A stretch of DNA of 64,000 nt from Desulforamulus putei DSM 12395. Lineage in GTDB: Bacteria > Bacillota > Desulfotomaculia > Desulfotomaculales > Desulfotomaculaceae. The DNA is taken from contig NZ_FQUY01000003.1 in NCBI RefSeq assembly GCF_900129195.1, positions 62,001 to 126,000 on the forward strand, in the 5' to 3' direction. The position numbers and the translations under genes were made by a program. Positions 54,564 to 63,854 of this stretch are shown piece after piece. Under the pieces are notes generated by a model. That model worked only from the letters and a program-made list of their open reading frames with translations. It ran no database searches and was not told where the DNA came from. The first letter of the stretch is position 1, and every line of letters starts with the position of its first letter.

Positions 54564-55058
54564 ATGAATGGATTTGTTAGAAAAGCAACCCGGGTTCTCC
54601 AACAGAACGGTGCCTTCACCCTGGTGGAGGTGATGATTACTCTCATTCTTATAACCTTCATGTTATCTGTTGCCATGCCCCTGGCAGCCGATGCCCTGGC
54701 CCATTATCAAACTGTTACCACCGTTCGAAAACTTGTTTCAGATATTCAATACACCCAGCAACTGGCCACCAGGAGCGAAGATCCGAAGGCTTCCTTTGAA
54801 ATCATATTCAGCCCCCCGCAGGAACAATACACCATCAAACACGGTTCAAAAACCCTGCGTACTGAAAAATTTCCCGTCTGGGTGCATTTGGCCGGAACAA
54901 ACTTTGGCCAACCCGGTCTGCCGGAAATTTTAACCTTTAACATTCAAGGCAACCCGGTGCAGGCCGGTACCATTACCATTATCAACCGGCGGTCGGGCAA
55001 GGTCTATTATGTCAGGGTAGCGGTACTGACCGGCAGGGTAAGGGTTGAATCTTCATAG
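54564..55058 (+). CDS. Minor pseudopilin, GspH/FimT-like
   Basis: 164 residues. A 17-residue leader is cut before FTLVEVMITLILITFMLSVA, the hydrophobic pilin helix with Glu5. The rest is a beta-rich globular head (AGTITIINRRSGKVYYVRVA), the GspH-type terminal strand pair. ATG 54564 is chosen: it gives a normal leader and lies 16 nt after gspG-like stop. Upstream in-frame codons lie inside the previous gene. Confidence 0.8.
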   Translation: MNGFVRKATRVLQQNGAFTLVEVMITLILITFMLSVAMPLAADALAHYQTVTTVRKLVSDIQYTQQLATRSEDPKASFEIIFSPPQEQYTIKHGSKTLRTEKFPVWVHLAGTNFGQPGLPEILTFNIQGNPVQAGTITIINRRSGKVYYVRVAVLTGRVRVESS

Positions 55059-55087
55059 CCGGCAAGAGGTGAGAAAGAGAATTCTTT

Positions 55088-55528
55088 ATGAACAATCAAA
55101 GGGGATTTACCCTAACAGAGGTTTTGGCTGCTATGTTCATATTGATCATGGTCTTGCTGCCTGTGGTGTCAACTCTTTTTGCCAACAGCCGGCAAAATAT
55201 TGTCCTTGAGCGAAAACTTAAGGTCAAACACCTGGCCCAGTCAAAACTTGAGGAAGTAAAAGCTATGAACTGGTATGATTTCAAAACAAGCTTGGTGGAC
55301 GAGATGGAACAGGCAGCGGCACCTGAGCCCCTCCGGTTTGGTAATGAGTACCGGGACGGAAAATACCTGACTGAGGATGACAGCCGGCCGGAGAACGACT
55401 TTACATATGAAATTAGGGTATGGCCCTCCCATCGCCATTTGATCTATACGGTGCAAGTAACCGTGTTTTATAAGGAAGCGGGACAGGAAAAATGGGAAAC
55501 CCTGTATACGGAAAAAATGAGAAGGTAA
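55088..55528 (+). CDS. Minor pilin, PilV/GspI-like
   Basis: 146 residues. The very short leader MNNQRG precedes FTLTEVLAAMFILIMVLLPV with Glu5. The globular part has an AKLEEVKAMNW-like helix (QSKLEEVKAMNWYDF) typical of GspI/PilV and a terminal strand pattern (TVQVTVFYKEAG). The gene overlaps the following one by 37 nt, and both are probably co-translated. Confidence 0.8.
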   Translation: MNNQRGFTLTEVLAAMFILIMVLLPVVSTLFANSRQNIVLERKLKVKHLAQSKLEEVKAMNWYDFKTSLVDEMEQAAAPEPLRFGNEYRDGKYLTEDDSRPENDFTYEIRVWPSHRHLIYTVQVTVFYKEAGQEKWETLYTEKMRR

Positions 55529-56130
55529 CACCTGGAAAAGCCTTTGCTCAGCAAGGTTTAACCCTGATCGAAGTACTGGTATCCATGGTTTTGTTCATCT
55601 TTCTGGTTAACACTGCCTATGCCTTCCTCTTTAGCGGAGTTATCTCTTACGTTAAGTACAGTGATGAAAACGATGTTCGAAGCCAGCTCAGGATAGGCAT
55701 GAACCGGATGGAAAGGGAACTTAAGGAAGCCAGGTGGTTAACCACCAACACCGGCCCCTCTGTGTTAAAGTTCAGGCTACCCAAACATATGACGGATACC
55801 AACAAAGGGATACCTTTAACCTTTTCCAGGGATAAAATCGTCTCCTATTACGTGAAAGACGGCGAACTACTACGTCGCATTTATGATATCCCAAGCTCAG
55901 GATTTGACGGCCAGAGTCCCAACAGGGGTGACCCGGCCAGCCGCCCCAATGAGGGGGTAAATTCAATAGCCAGAAATATAGAGTCCCTGGAGCTTACCTA
56001 CCTCCCGGAGGATGCTGCAGACAACTCCTATAAAACCACTGTCTTGATTACCCTTACGGGAAAAGGCCGTTCAGCCAAACCCATTGTATTAACATCAACT
56101 GTCCGGCTGAGGGCGCAAAAGGGGTGGTGA
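55492..56130 (+). CDS. Minor pilin, PilW/GspJ-like
   Basis: 212 residues. Its leader (about 20 residues, ending AQQG) precedes LTLIEVLVSMVLFIFLVNTA, the pilin helix with Glu5. Compared with classic FTLIE the first residue is Leu. The globular head contains RMERELKEARWL and the terminal VLITLTGKGRSAKP strand pair, typical of GspJ/PilW. The start at 55492 lies inside the preceding gene. Confidence 0.8.
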   Translation: MGNPVYGKNEKVTPGKAFAQQGLTLIEVLVSMVLFIFLVNTAYAFLFSGVISYVKYSDENDVRSQLRIGMNRMERELKEARWLTTNTGPSVLKFRLPKHMTDTNKGIPLTFSRDKIVSYYVKDGELLRRIYDIPSSGFDGQSPNRGDPASRPNEGVNSIARNIESLELTYLPEDAADNSYKTTVLITLTGKGRSAKPIVLTSTVRLRAQKGW

Positions 56131-56134
56131 GGGC

Positions 56135-57586
56135 ATGCCGAAATTATTTGATAACAACAAAGGCCAGGTCCTGCTGTTGGTTACCACCCTCTTAATGATA
56201 CTGAGTCTCCTTTGTATAGCCGCTCTTATCCTTGCCAACACAGAAAAACTTACCGTGAAGGGATCCTTTGAAGAGGCTCAGGCCAATTATGTGGCCGATG
56301 CAGCACTGGAGAAGGTTCTCGCCATAGTAAAAGTTAACGTCCGGGTGTTGGATCAGCTTACGCTTAACAAGACTTACGGGAAACCCCAGTTAGAATCTTT
56401 ACTGACACGACTGGCAGGCCAAGACCTTGCCAGTGTTCAAGGGTTAATAGGACTATTTAATTCAACCTATACACCCCCCCATAACCCGGTTCAAGCCACC
56501 AAACCCGGAACCATTCAGTCCATTAGCTTAACCAAGACAGTCCAAGACCAGAGCGGCTACCAGGTGAGAATTGAGGTTACCGGTACATACGGCCCGGCCA
56601 GGCGATCTCTGGTGGCCAATGTTAGGATTTCTTTACCCCTGAATGCCTTCCCGGGTGTACTGGTACAAAATACGCCTGTCTTTTCTAACACCGACATGCG
56701 TTCGCCGTTAACTGTACTTACAGGCGTAGACTTTAATGGGGACAGCAGATTTTATAACAGCATCTATATTCAAGGAGATTGTGCACTCCGGCAACATGCC
56801 AAGTTCATTGCAACGGGGGAACTGGTGGTGCTGGGCAACACCATCGTTGATTCCGACGCTCAATTTGACGGGGAAATTAAATCAACCGGCGATGTTTTCA
56901 TCAACGGAGATGTTCTGGGGGGGCCGGTGAGAAGTACCGGCAGTGTATGGGTGGGGCAGGGTCACGTGGGCCACCAGGTATTTTCAGAACAGAAAACAGA
57001 ATGGAACGGAGATATTTACGCAACAGGCACCATTTCACCTGCCTCCTCCGACAACTTCGGAACGGCCTATCCCAACACCCCTCAAACAATCAGTTACTCC
57101 TTTCCCAAGTTTCCTCTGCTTGACGGCCCCTGGTATGCCAGAAACTGCGACTATTATTACGCCGGAGATCAAATATTGAGGGCCGAAGACATGTCAACAG
57201 GGATCTACTATATAGACGGTGACGTAACAATTTCCGGGAACTACCAGGGAAATATCACCCTGGTGGCCTCCGGAACCATTGCAGTTCCTAACAGTGCCAC
57301 TCTGAAGGCCCAGGACACCCGGGCCGATTCCCTGCTCTTAATGGGCCTGGGAGATGTTCACATCCATGAACAGGCACAGGTGGAAGCCATTGTTTATTCA
57401 AAGCAAAGGGTTATCCTGTCCAACAATGCTCAGTTAGTCGGCTCCCTGATCACAGCAAATTTAGACTGTCGCGGGGCGGTGGTTATTCATGAACCGCTGA
57501 TCAGCAATACACACCCGCCCTGGACAACCACAGACATAAGTATCCTGACCTGGCAGGAAAAATACCCTGTTATACCCATGGACTAG
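56135..57586 (+). CDS. PilX-like protein with C-terminal beta-solenoid
   Basis: 483 residues. An N-terminal membrane helix (QVLLLVTTLLMILSLLCIAA) with the PilX-type EEAQANYVADAALEKVL follows a non-canonical leader. From about residue 190 to 430 the sequence is repetitive and beta-strand rich (IYIQGDCALRQHAKFIATGE, FDGEIKSTGDVFINGDVLGG, and again GNITLVASGTIAVPNSA), reminiscent of bactofilin/polymer-forming solenoids. It is probably a large minor pilin or tip protein. The fifth pilin-class gene of the cluster. Confidence 0.75.
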   Translation: MPKLFDNNKGQVLLLVTTLLMILSLLCIAALILANTEKLTVKGSFEEAQANYVADAALEKVLAIVKVNVRVLDQLTLNKTYGKPQLESLLTRLAGQDLASVQGLIGLFNSTYTPPHNPVQATKPGTIQSISLTKTVQDQSGYQVRIEVTGTYGPARRSLVANVRISLPLNAFPGVLVQNTPVFSNTDMRSPLTVLTGVDFNGDSRFYNSIYIQGDCALRQHAKFIATGELVVLGNTIVDSDAQFDGEIKSTGDVFINGDVLGGPVRSTGSVWVGQGHVGHQVFSEQKTEWNGDIYATGTISPASSDNFGTAYPNTPQTISYSFPKFPLLDGPWYARNCDYYYAGDQILRAEDMSTGIYYIDGDVTISGNYQGNITLVASGTIAVPNSATLKAQDTRADSLLLMGLGDVHIHEQAQVEAIVYSKQRVILSNNAQLVGSLITANLDCRGAVVIHEPLISNTHPPWTTTDISILTWQEKYPVIPMD

Positions 57587-57636
57587 CCCCAGTGGCGGAA
57601 AGTCTTTCCGAGGTACCAGATGTTGAGAGGTGCAAG

Positions 57637-58728
57637 GTGAAAAAGCTGTTACAAAAACTCTTATCCAGGCAGCAGCCTTGTTTAACTGCGATTGACATAG
57701 GCTCACATACAACTAAAGTGATGGAGATAAAACGACGCAAGGGTCTACCTTATATAACAGCTCTTGGTAGTATGCCGACCCCTCCGTTAAGGGACGGGGT
57801 AAAACTAGATGAAGAAGAACTGGCCCGGGTTATCTCACGGCTTGTGGAAACCGCCGGGGTGACCGGTACAGAGGTAATCACTGCCATCTCTGGCTCCAAG
57901 GTTATCACCCGCCAGATTAGAGTACCCGTTATGCCTGATGCTGAACTGCAAAAAACTGCCTGGGCGGAGGCTAAAAAACATATTCCCCTGCCGATAGAGG
58001 ATCTTACGGTACGTTATGTAAAGTTGGGGGAAGAATCCGTGGACGGGATGACCCACATCAACCTGATGCTAATTGCTGTTCCAACGGCCCTGGTGGAACA
58101 GGTTTATCATATCTTCATGATGGCAGGGCTAAAAATTAGGGCGGTGGATTTACAAGCCTTTGCTCTCTGGCGGTTATTCGGCAAAGATCAAAGGGCTGCA
58201 ACCTTAGACAAAGGCAATGCCGAAGCAGTGGCCGTATTGGAGATCGGTGCCGGTAATTCCCAACTGGTGATTATAAAAGGCGGGGAGATAAAATTTGTCA
58301 GGGTTATGGCTGCCGGTGGTAACGCAGTGATCGAGGCCATAGCCGGTCATTACAGAATCAGCGGTGAGGAAGCCCGGCAGCTAACGGAAGAAACAACAAC
58401 CTCCTTCCCGGCCAGGCTACAGTTGGACTTTTATCTCAGGCAGGGGATTGATACCCTGGCCCGGGAGGTGGAGCGATCACTGGATTTTTATTGTTCCCAG
58501 CCAGGCAGTGTGCCTGTGAATAATATCCTTCTGGCCGGCGGCACTGCCAAACTCACTGGTTTAGCAGACTACCTGACTGAAAGATGGGGCATTGTCACGG
58601 AAATCAAGATACCTGACTGCTGGAACAACTACATATTAAATGATCAACAAGAAGCTTTATTTGAATATGACCCTGCCTATGCAGTGGCCCTGGGGCTGCT
58701 CATGGGGGAGGTGGAAGAGCATGTATAA
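57637..58728 (+). CDS. pilM: Type IV pilus assembly protein PilM
   Basis: A cytoplasmic actin-fold protein that links the ATPase to PilN. 363 residues from GTG 57637; GTG 57592 would add 15 residues but lacks a Shine-Dalgarno, while GAGAGGTG lies before 57637. Actin motifs are LTAIDIGSHTTKVMEI, AVLEIGAGNSQLVII and ILLAGGTAKLTGL. The end overlaps pilN by 8 nt. It is complete. Confidence 0.92.
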   Translation: MKKLLQKLLSRQQPCLTAIDIGSHTTKVMEIKRRKGLPYITALGSMPTPPLRDGVKLDEEELARVISRLVETAGVTGTEVITAISGSKVITRQIRVPVMPDAELQKTAWAEAKKHIPLPIEDLTVRYVKLGEESVDGMTHINLMLIAVPTALVEQVYHIFMMAGLKIRAVDLQAFALWRLFGKDQRAATLDKGNAEAVAVLEIGAGNSQLVIIKGGEIKFVRVMAAGGNAVIEAIAGHYRISGEEARQLTEETTTSFPARLQLDFYLRQGIDTLAREVERSLDFYCSQPGSVPVNNILLAGGTAKLTGLADYLTERWGIVTEIKIPDCWNNYILNDQQEALFEYDPAYAVALGLLMGEVEEHV

Positions 58729-59419
58729 GGTAAATTTACTCCCCGAGTATCTCCAACATCGGGATGTTGCTATTTGCAAACGTAAACTTCTTGTTTTGGG
58801 CGGCAGTGGCATTGTTCTTCTGTCTCTTCTTATCGGTTACGGGATTTTTTACCTTCAATTCATCTCCGACCAACACCGGTTGGACCGGGACACTGAAGAA
58901 CTGGCCAAACTGCGACCCAGGGTGGCGGAGATACAGAGGCTCAAAGGGGAAATCAAAGCGAAACAGGAGCAGTACTATACCTTCTCTCGCATTCTTGAAA
59001 AACGTCTTTCCTGGCACCGGATGCTGCAGGATTTATCCCTGGCCCTGCCCAGGGATACCTGGATTAACCGACTGGAAATCAAAAAGGTGGAAAGGCCGCC
59101 GGGAAGCGGGGGCTTTGCTTCATCTGGCTATAAGCCTGTGGCAGAAGTCAAGGTAGAAAGCGCTGAGTCAAAGGGGAAGCCGGTAAGCAACCTCCAATCT
59201 CCTCCGGTTCCCAATGTAATGTATCTTTACGGAACCTGTTGGACCATGGGTTCCGTAGGTGTGCTGGTGAACAACCTTAGCCGTCTCCCCTATTTTGATT
59301 CCGTCAAACTGGTAGAAGCAAAACATGACAAGGAAAAGGGAATCATTCTGTTTGAACTGGCCGCCAGCGTGAGGGGAGGAGAATGGGATGTTAAAGAAAT
59401 ACCAAAATCTCAGCCCTAG
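58721..59419 (+). CDS. pilN: Type IV pilus assembly protein PilN
   Basis: 232 residues. The N-terminal YKVNLLPEY motif binds PilM. A single membrane helix (about 25-48) and a coiled coil (55-90) follow, then a periplasmic-type domain with LPRDTWINRLEIKKV and VNNLSRLPYFDSVKL. ATG 58721 overlaps the pilM stop by 8 nt. It works with PilO as a heterodimeric membrane frame. Confidence 0.9.
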   Translation: MYKVNLLPEYLQHRDVAICKRKLLVLGGSGIVLLSLLIGYGIFYLQFISDQHRLDRDTEELAKLRPRVAEIQRLKGEIKAKQEQYYTFSRILEKRLSWHRMLQDLSLALPRDTWINRLEIKKVERPPGSGGFASSGYKPVAEVKVESAESKGKPVSNLQSPPVPNVMYLYGTCWTMGSVGVLVNNLSRLPYFDSVKLVEAKHDKEKGIILFELAASVRGGEWDVKEIPKSQP

Positions 59420-60146
59420 AGAAAAGGTCTTATTAAGTGCCTTGGGTCTGCTGCTGTTGTTTACCGGGCTATACAGGTTTGTTTTGGAAAAACAGATTAC
59501 GGCATATCTGGAGAACAAGAGTAAACTGGTTGAAACCCGGCAGCAATTAGCCATGGCCAGAAGCATGCTGGCCGGGGAAAAGGCCCAGCGGCAAAAGGCG
59601 AAGGATGTAGAAAAGAAACTGGCCTCTGTGCTGCCGTTTTTCGATACCCAGGTGCAGTCCGGCGGTGCACTGGTAGATTTGTCCTGGAAAGCTTATCAAT
59701 GTAGAGTTTCCATAGAAGGGGTTAAACCTATGCCGGTAGTGGATAAACAGTACCACCTGGAGATACCTCTTACCCTTAAAATCAGCGGGCAATACCTGGA
59801 TATCGTTGAGTTTTTGAAGGAGTTAGAAAATTTACCCAATGCCTCAGAAATCAGACGGGCTGATTTTTCTCCCGGGAATCAGGGAACCCCGGCCAACGTA
59901 GTGGGTACAACCACAGAAGTTTCGGACTGGCACCAGAACGGGGAGATTGATGTGGAACTGGATATGGTTCTTTTTTCCCACAGAGCGCCGGTCAAAACGG
60001 CAGATCAGGCCCGGAAGCTAATGGAAAGCTGGGCAGTGGGAAGAGCCAATGCCTTTCAATCGGTTGAACCTGTCTCTCACCTGGAAGAAATAACCATTCC
60101 GACAATCGAGACCAATTCTATAGAAAAAGATTTTCCTGACAATTAA
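59388..60146 (+). CDS. pilO: Type IV pilus assembly protein PilO
   Basis: 252 residues. A membrane helix (about 13-30: VLLSALGLLLLFTGLYRFVL) is followed by a long coiled coil (35-80) and a ferredoxin-like PilO domain (PLTLKISGQYLDIVEFLKELE). The C-terminal 45 residues form an extra acidic tail. It overlaps pilN by 32 nt. No PilP or secretin is expected in a monoderm host, and none is seen. Confidence 0.88.
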   Translation: MLKKYQNLSPREKVLLSALGLLLLFTGLYRFVLEKQITAYLENKSKLVETRQQLAMARSMLAGEKAQRQKAKDVEKKLASVLPFFDTQVQSGGALVDLSWKAYQCRVSIEGVKPMPVVDKQYHLEIPLTLKISGQYLDIVEFLKELENLPNASEIRRADFSPGNQGTPANVVGTTTEVSDWHQNGEIDVELDMVLFSHRAPVKTADQARKLMESWAVGRANAFQSVEPVSHLEEITIPTIETNSIEKDFPDN

Positions 60147-60316
60147 CCTGTCATGAAGTTAGAACTGATTGGCAATAACTAGAATATACTATAAAATATT
60201 GAGGTACCGGTTCCTTTATGATGTCGGGTTTTGCATATCTTGCTTGCCCGGGGTGGAAACTAGTAAACAAACTCCAATATCACCTTGTGACCGATTGTTT
60301 TAGGAGGGATACCAAA

Positions 60317-61768
60317 TTGATCAATCAAAATGATTTAAAGGAAGTACTCAGTGTCGCTTTATCCAATGGGGGCGACTTTGCTGATATTTTTCTTGAAGAG
60401 AAACAGACAACCGGCATCGGCATGGAAGCCGGGAGAATTGAGCGGGTAAGTTCCGGTTTGGATGCCGGGGCCGGCATCCGGGTGCTGTCCGGTGAGGCCA
60501 CAGCCTATGCCTATACAAACGATACCAGCAAGGAAGGACTGCTGGAAGCAGCCAGGATTGTCAGCCATGCCGCCCAGGGGGGTAAAAAGGATCTAAATTT
60601 GGATCTTACAACTGTAAAACCCCTGGTTAACTTCGAAATTAAAACCCGCCCGGAAAGTGTTCCCACTTCCGGCAAGGTAGAACTGGTAAAAAGGGTGGAT
60701 AGGGCTGCCCGGGCCGTTGATAATGAAAAGATTAAGCAGGTGATTGTAGGTTACGGAGATACGGTGCAGAAAGTCACCATTGCCAACAGCGAAGGCACCT
60801 ATGTAGAGGATGAAAGAGTACGTACCCGCCTGGTGGTGAATGTGGTGGCCTCGGAAAACGGGAATATCCAAACAGGCTACGATGCAGTGGGGAGCCTGGC
60901 CGGTTTTGAACTATTTGAGCAATATAACCCTGAGGAATTGGCCAGGGTTGCGGCCCGGCGGGCGGTGAATATGCTGAGCGCGCGCCCGGCGCCCTCCGGC
61001 AAAATGCCGGTGGTGATGGCCGGGGAAGCCGGCGGCACCATGGTCCATGAGGCCTGCGGCCACGGCCTGGAGGCAGACCTGGAGCAAAGACAACTGTCGG
61101 TATACGCCGGCAAAAAGGGCCAGCCGGTGGCCAGCCCATTAATCACGGTCATCGACGATGCTACCCTGCCCAACCGTTACGGTTCTTACCGTTTTGACGA
61201 TGAAGGGGTTCCTTCCCGCAAAGTAACCCTGATTGAAAAGGGAATTTTAACAGATTATCTTTACGACCGCCTCACCGCCGGCAAAGAAAAACGGGAATCC
61301 AACGGCCACGGACGCCGGGAGTCCTACCAGCACAAACCCCTGCCCCGGATGGCCAACACATATATTGCCCCGGGCAAGGAAGACCCGGACAAAATCATTA
61401 AAGATTATAAAAGCGGCCTGCTGGTGAAAAAAATGGGCGGCGGGCAGGTAAATACCACCACCGGAGATTTTGTATTTGACGTGGCCGAAGGCTACTTAAT
61501 TCAAGACGGGGAAATCGGCCCGCTGGTGCGCGGCGCCACCCTCACCGGCAACGGCCCGGAGGTTTTGCGGCTGGTGGAACGGGTGGGCTCCGACCTGGGC
61601 TTTACCATCGGCACCTGCGGCAAGGACGGTCAGGGTGCCCCGGTTTCGGATGCCCAGCCAACCATGGCCATCAAAGAATTGATTGTGGGGGGGACGGCTC
61701 ACGGGTCTGGCGATAAGCAGCTGAGCCGCCGGCTTACTGCCGGTTATGGTAAAATAAGGCGCATATAG
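60317..61768 (+). CDS. tldD: TldD-family metalloprotease
   Basis: 483 residues. The zinc site is HEACGHGLEADL (an H-E-x-x-x-H motif, near residue 244). The N-terminal GRIERVSSGLDAGAGIRVLSG and C-terminal GGQVNTTTGDFVFDV are typical of TldD. TTG 60317 is chosen because TTTAGGAGGG lies upstream; ATG 60218 would add 33 residues without homology. TldD usually works with a TldE/PmbA subunit; none is in this window. Its role here is unknown, and it may be an unrelated passenger between pilus operons. Confidence 0.9.
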   Translation: MINQNDLKEVLSVALSNGGDFADIFLEEKQTTGIGMEAGRIERVSSGLDAGAGIRVLSGEATAYAYTNDTSKEGLLEAARIVSHAAQGGKKDLNLDLTTVKPLVNFEIKTRPESVPTSGKVELVKRVDRAARAVDNEKIKQVIVGYGDTVQKVTIANSEGTYVEDERVRTRLVVNVVASENGNIQTGYDAVGSLAGFELFEQYNPEELARVAARRAVNMLSARPAPSGKMPVVMAGEAGGTMVHEACGHGLEADLEQRQLSVYAGKKGQPVASPLITVIDDATLPNRYGSYRFDDEGVPSRKVTLIEKGILTDYLYDRLTAGKEKRESNGHGRRESYQHKPLPRMANTYIAPGKEDPDKIIKDYKSGLLVKKMGGGQVNTTTGDFVFDVAEGYLIQDGEIGPLVRGATLTGNGPEVLRLVERVGSDLGFTIGTCGKDGQGAPVSDAQPTMAIKELIVGGTAHGSGDKQLSRRLTAGYGKIRRI

Positions 61769-61774
61769 CACACT

Positions 61775-61796
61775 GAAACGGCCGCAAGGCCGTTTC
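61775..61796 (+). terminator. Terminator after tldD
   Basis: GAAACGGCC/GGCCGTTTC stem with loop GCAA, ending in TCTGACTG. The 61797-62020 stretch beyond shows no convincing gene. Confidence 0.65.
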
Positions 61797-62020
61797 TGAC
61801 TGTAAACAAAGACTGCAAAACAATGTCAAGGTGGTTTTATGATCCCCTGCCGACGACTTGTCGAAGCACCGGTAACAGCACTTGATGAGCGAAGGAGCCA
61901 TTGGGGTGGCGCCCACAGGACGTGGATTTTTAACAAAGTTTTTAATTATGCAAAGTAGGAATTTTAAATTGTGTGACGAAAATAATTACAAGCAAGGCAA
62001 TAAATAACAGACGCTATACA

Positions 62021-62101
62021 AAAGGCAAACTCTTTGAAAAAAGAGGACGCAAAGCCACGGGCCTAAGGACATTTGTCTATGGCGGCCGGGTTGCCTTAGG
62101 T
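62021..62101 (+). ncRNA. Cyclic di-GMP-I (GEMM) riboswitch
   Basis: P1 is AAGGCAA (62022-62028) with TTGCCTT (62091-62097). P2 is CTCTTT-GAAA-AAAGAG (62030-62045) with its GAAA tetraloop. The class hallmark GACGCAAAGCC lies at 62046-62056, followed by CGGGCCTAA and a GGCGGCCGGG arm. These match the GEMM-I consensus in order. It precedes pilB, so c-di-GMP should control pilus assembly. Confidence 0.9.
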
Positions 62102-62111
62102 ATGCTGCTAT

Positions 62112-62146
62112 CCAAAACCTAAGTTAAATTAGAGTTTTGGTTTTTT
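62112..62146 (+). terminator. Intrinsic terminator of the riboswitch expression platform
   Basis: CCAAAAC/GTTTTGG plus CTAA/TTAG form an 11-bp stem with one bulge, followed by six T. CTTAGGT (62095-62101) can pair with ACCTAAG (62117-62123) instead, an antiterminator that would compete with P1 and this stem. Confidence 0.8.
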
Positions 62147-62176
62147 CATTTTCACCTTAAAACAGGGGTAATGGCG

Positions 62177-63853
62177 ATGAAATTCACCCGCAGTTTTTTA
62201 GGAACCTGGCTGGTTAACGAAGGAATCATCACCCAGAAACAACTGGAGGAAGCCCTGGCCTACCAAAAATCAAATAAAGACAAGTCACTGGTCCTGGGCA
62301 AAGCCCTGGTACAGCTGGGTTATTGTTCGGAAGACGATATTGCCAGGGTAATTGCCAAGCATGCCGGGGTACCCTTTGTGTCCCTGGAAAAATATAATAT
62401 TGACCCGGCGGCGCTGGCTGCCTTGCCGCTGGAAGCCGTTAAGCGTTACCGGGCGCTGCCCATCGGGTTTGCCGAAGGCAAGCTGGTGGTGGCTATGCAA
62501 AAGCCCACCGACATCATGGCCATTGATGACTTGCGGGTGTTGGCCGGCTACGACATCAAACCGGTATTTGCACCGGACAGTGAGCTGGAAGTGGCCATCG
62601 AAAAATACAGCCGCAGCAGCATGGAGTTTAGCCAAACAGAAGAAGAAGCGGCGCCGGTCACTGAATTATTTGCCGAACCGGAAGATACCGGCCAGCCGGC
62701 GGTGCAGCTGGCCAACCTGATACTAACCCAGGCGGTCAGTGCCAATGCCAGCGACGTGCATATCGAACGCTATGAAAAACACATGCGGGTTCGTTTCAGA
62801 ATTGACGGCGTGCTGCACGATATAATGGAGCCCCCTGTAAAAATGCACGCTTCCCTGGTTTCCCGCATTAAAGTGATGGCTAATATGGACATTGCCGACC
62901 GGCGCGTACCCCAGGACGGGCGCATGTCCGTAAAAATAGAAGGAAAGCCCATCGATATAAGGGTAGCTTCCCTGCCCACCAGCTTCGGAGAAAGATTAAC
63001 CCTCCGGCTGCTGGACAGTTCGGCCCGCCGCATCAGCCTGGAAGAATTAGGGCTGTCCCCGGCGGTATTGGAACGCTTCCGGGAAGCCATTAAACTGCCC
63101 TATGGTTTTATCCTGGTCACCGGCCCCACCGGCAGCGGCAAAAGCACCACCCTGTACGCCGGCCTTAATGCGGTGGATCGGGTGAGCAAGAATGTCATTA
63201 CCGTGGAAGACCCGGTGGAATACCGGATGGAAGGCATTAACCAAATTCAAATTAACCCGCAGGCCGGCCTTACCTTTGCTTCCGGGCTGCGTTCCATACT
63301 GCGCAGCGACCCTGACGTTATCATGGTGGGTGAAATTCGCGACCATGAAACAGCCAAAATTGCCATTGAATCTGCCATGACCGGCCACATGGTCTTTTCT
63401 ACCCTGCATACCAACGATGCCCCGGGGGCCATCAGCCGGTTAACCGAGATGGGTATCGAACCTTTCTTAACGGCTTCTTCGCTGGTGTGTGTGCTGGCCC
63501 AGCGTTTGGCCAGGATCTTATGCAGCCATTGCAAGGAAAAGATTGAACTGACCCCGCAGGACCTGGCCCATGTGCCTGATTTTCCCATAGACCCCGGAAG
63601 CAACCGGATAACCCTCTATAAGCCCAGGGGCTGCATGCGTTGCAGCAATACCGGCTACCGGGGCCGCACAGGCATTTATGAATTACTTATTGTCAGTGAA
63701 ACAATCCAGCGTTTAACCCTGGCACGGGCCTCGGCCAGGGAAATTAAACAAGCAGCCCTGGCCGAGGGCATGGTTACCCTGCGCCAGGACGGCTTGCTTA
63801 AGGTGAAACAAGGTATCACTTCCCTGGAGGAAGTGTTAAGGGTGGTCGTTTAA
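62177..63853 (+). CDS. pilB: PilB-type pilus extension ATPase (second copy), c-di-GMP riboswitch-controlled
   Basis: About 558 residues: MshEN domain (4-145; MKFTRSFLGTWLVNEGIITQ), a linker, then the ATPase with Walker A GPTGSGKSTTLYAGL, Asp box VEDPVEYRMEG, Walker B DPDVIMVGEIRD and the tetracysteine zinc site (CSHCKEKI ... CMRCSNTGYRGRTG). It is close in plan to the ATPase at 50085 but has a full MshEN domain, a fold known in other proteins to bind c-di-GMP. ATG 62177 has better Shine-Dalgarno spacing than ATG 62171. The next gene is a second pilT. Confidence 0.93.
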   Translation: MKFTRSFLGTWLVNEGIITQKQLEEALAYQKSNKDKSLVLGKALVQLGYCSEDDIARVIAKHAGVPFVSLEKYNIDPAALAALPLEAVKRYRALPIGFAEGKLVVAMQKPTDIMAIDDLRVLAGYDIKPVFAPDSELEVAIEKYSRSSMEFSQTEEEAAPVTELFAEPEDTGQPAVQLANLILTQAVSANASDVHIERYEKHMRVRFRIDGVLHDIMEPPVKMHASLVSRIKVMANMDIADRRVPQDGRMSVKIEGKPIDIRVASLPTSFGERLTLRLLDSSARRISLEELGLSPAVLERFREAIKLPYGFILVTGPTGSGKSTTLYAGLNAVDRVSKNVITVEDPVEYRMEGINQIQINPQAGLTFASGLRSILRSDPDVIMVGEIRDHETAKIAIESAMTGHMVFSTLHTNDAPGAISRLTEMGIEPFLTASSLVCVLAQRLARILCSHCKEKIELTPQDLAHVPDFPIDPGSNRITLYKPRGCMRCSNTGYRGRTGIYELLIVSETIQRLTLARASAREIKQAALAEGMVTLRQDGLLKVKQGITSLEEVLRVVV

Positions 63854-63854
63854 A

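Noticed and set aside
61797-62010. Possible further noncoding RNA between tldD and the riboswitch
   Set aside because: GC-rich pieces near 61850-61920 could pair, but no known RNA pattern is recognised and no promoter is clear.
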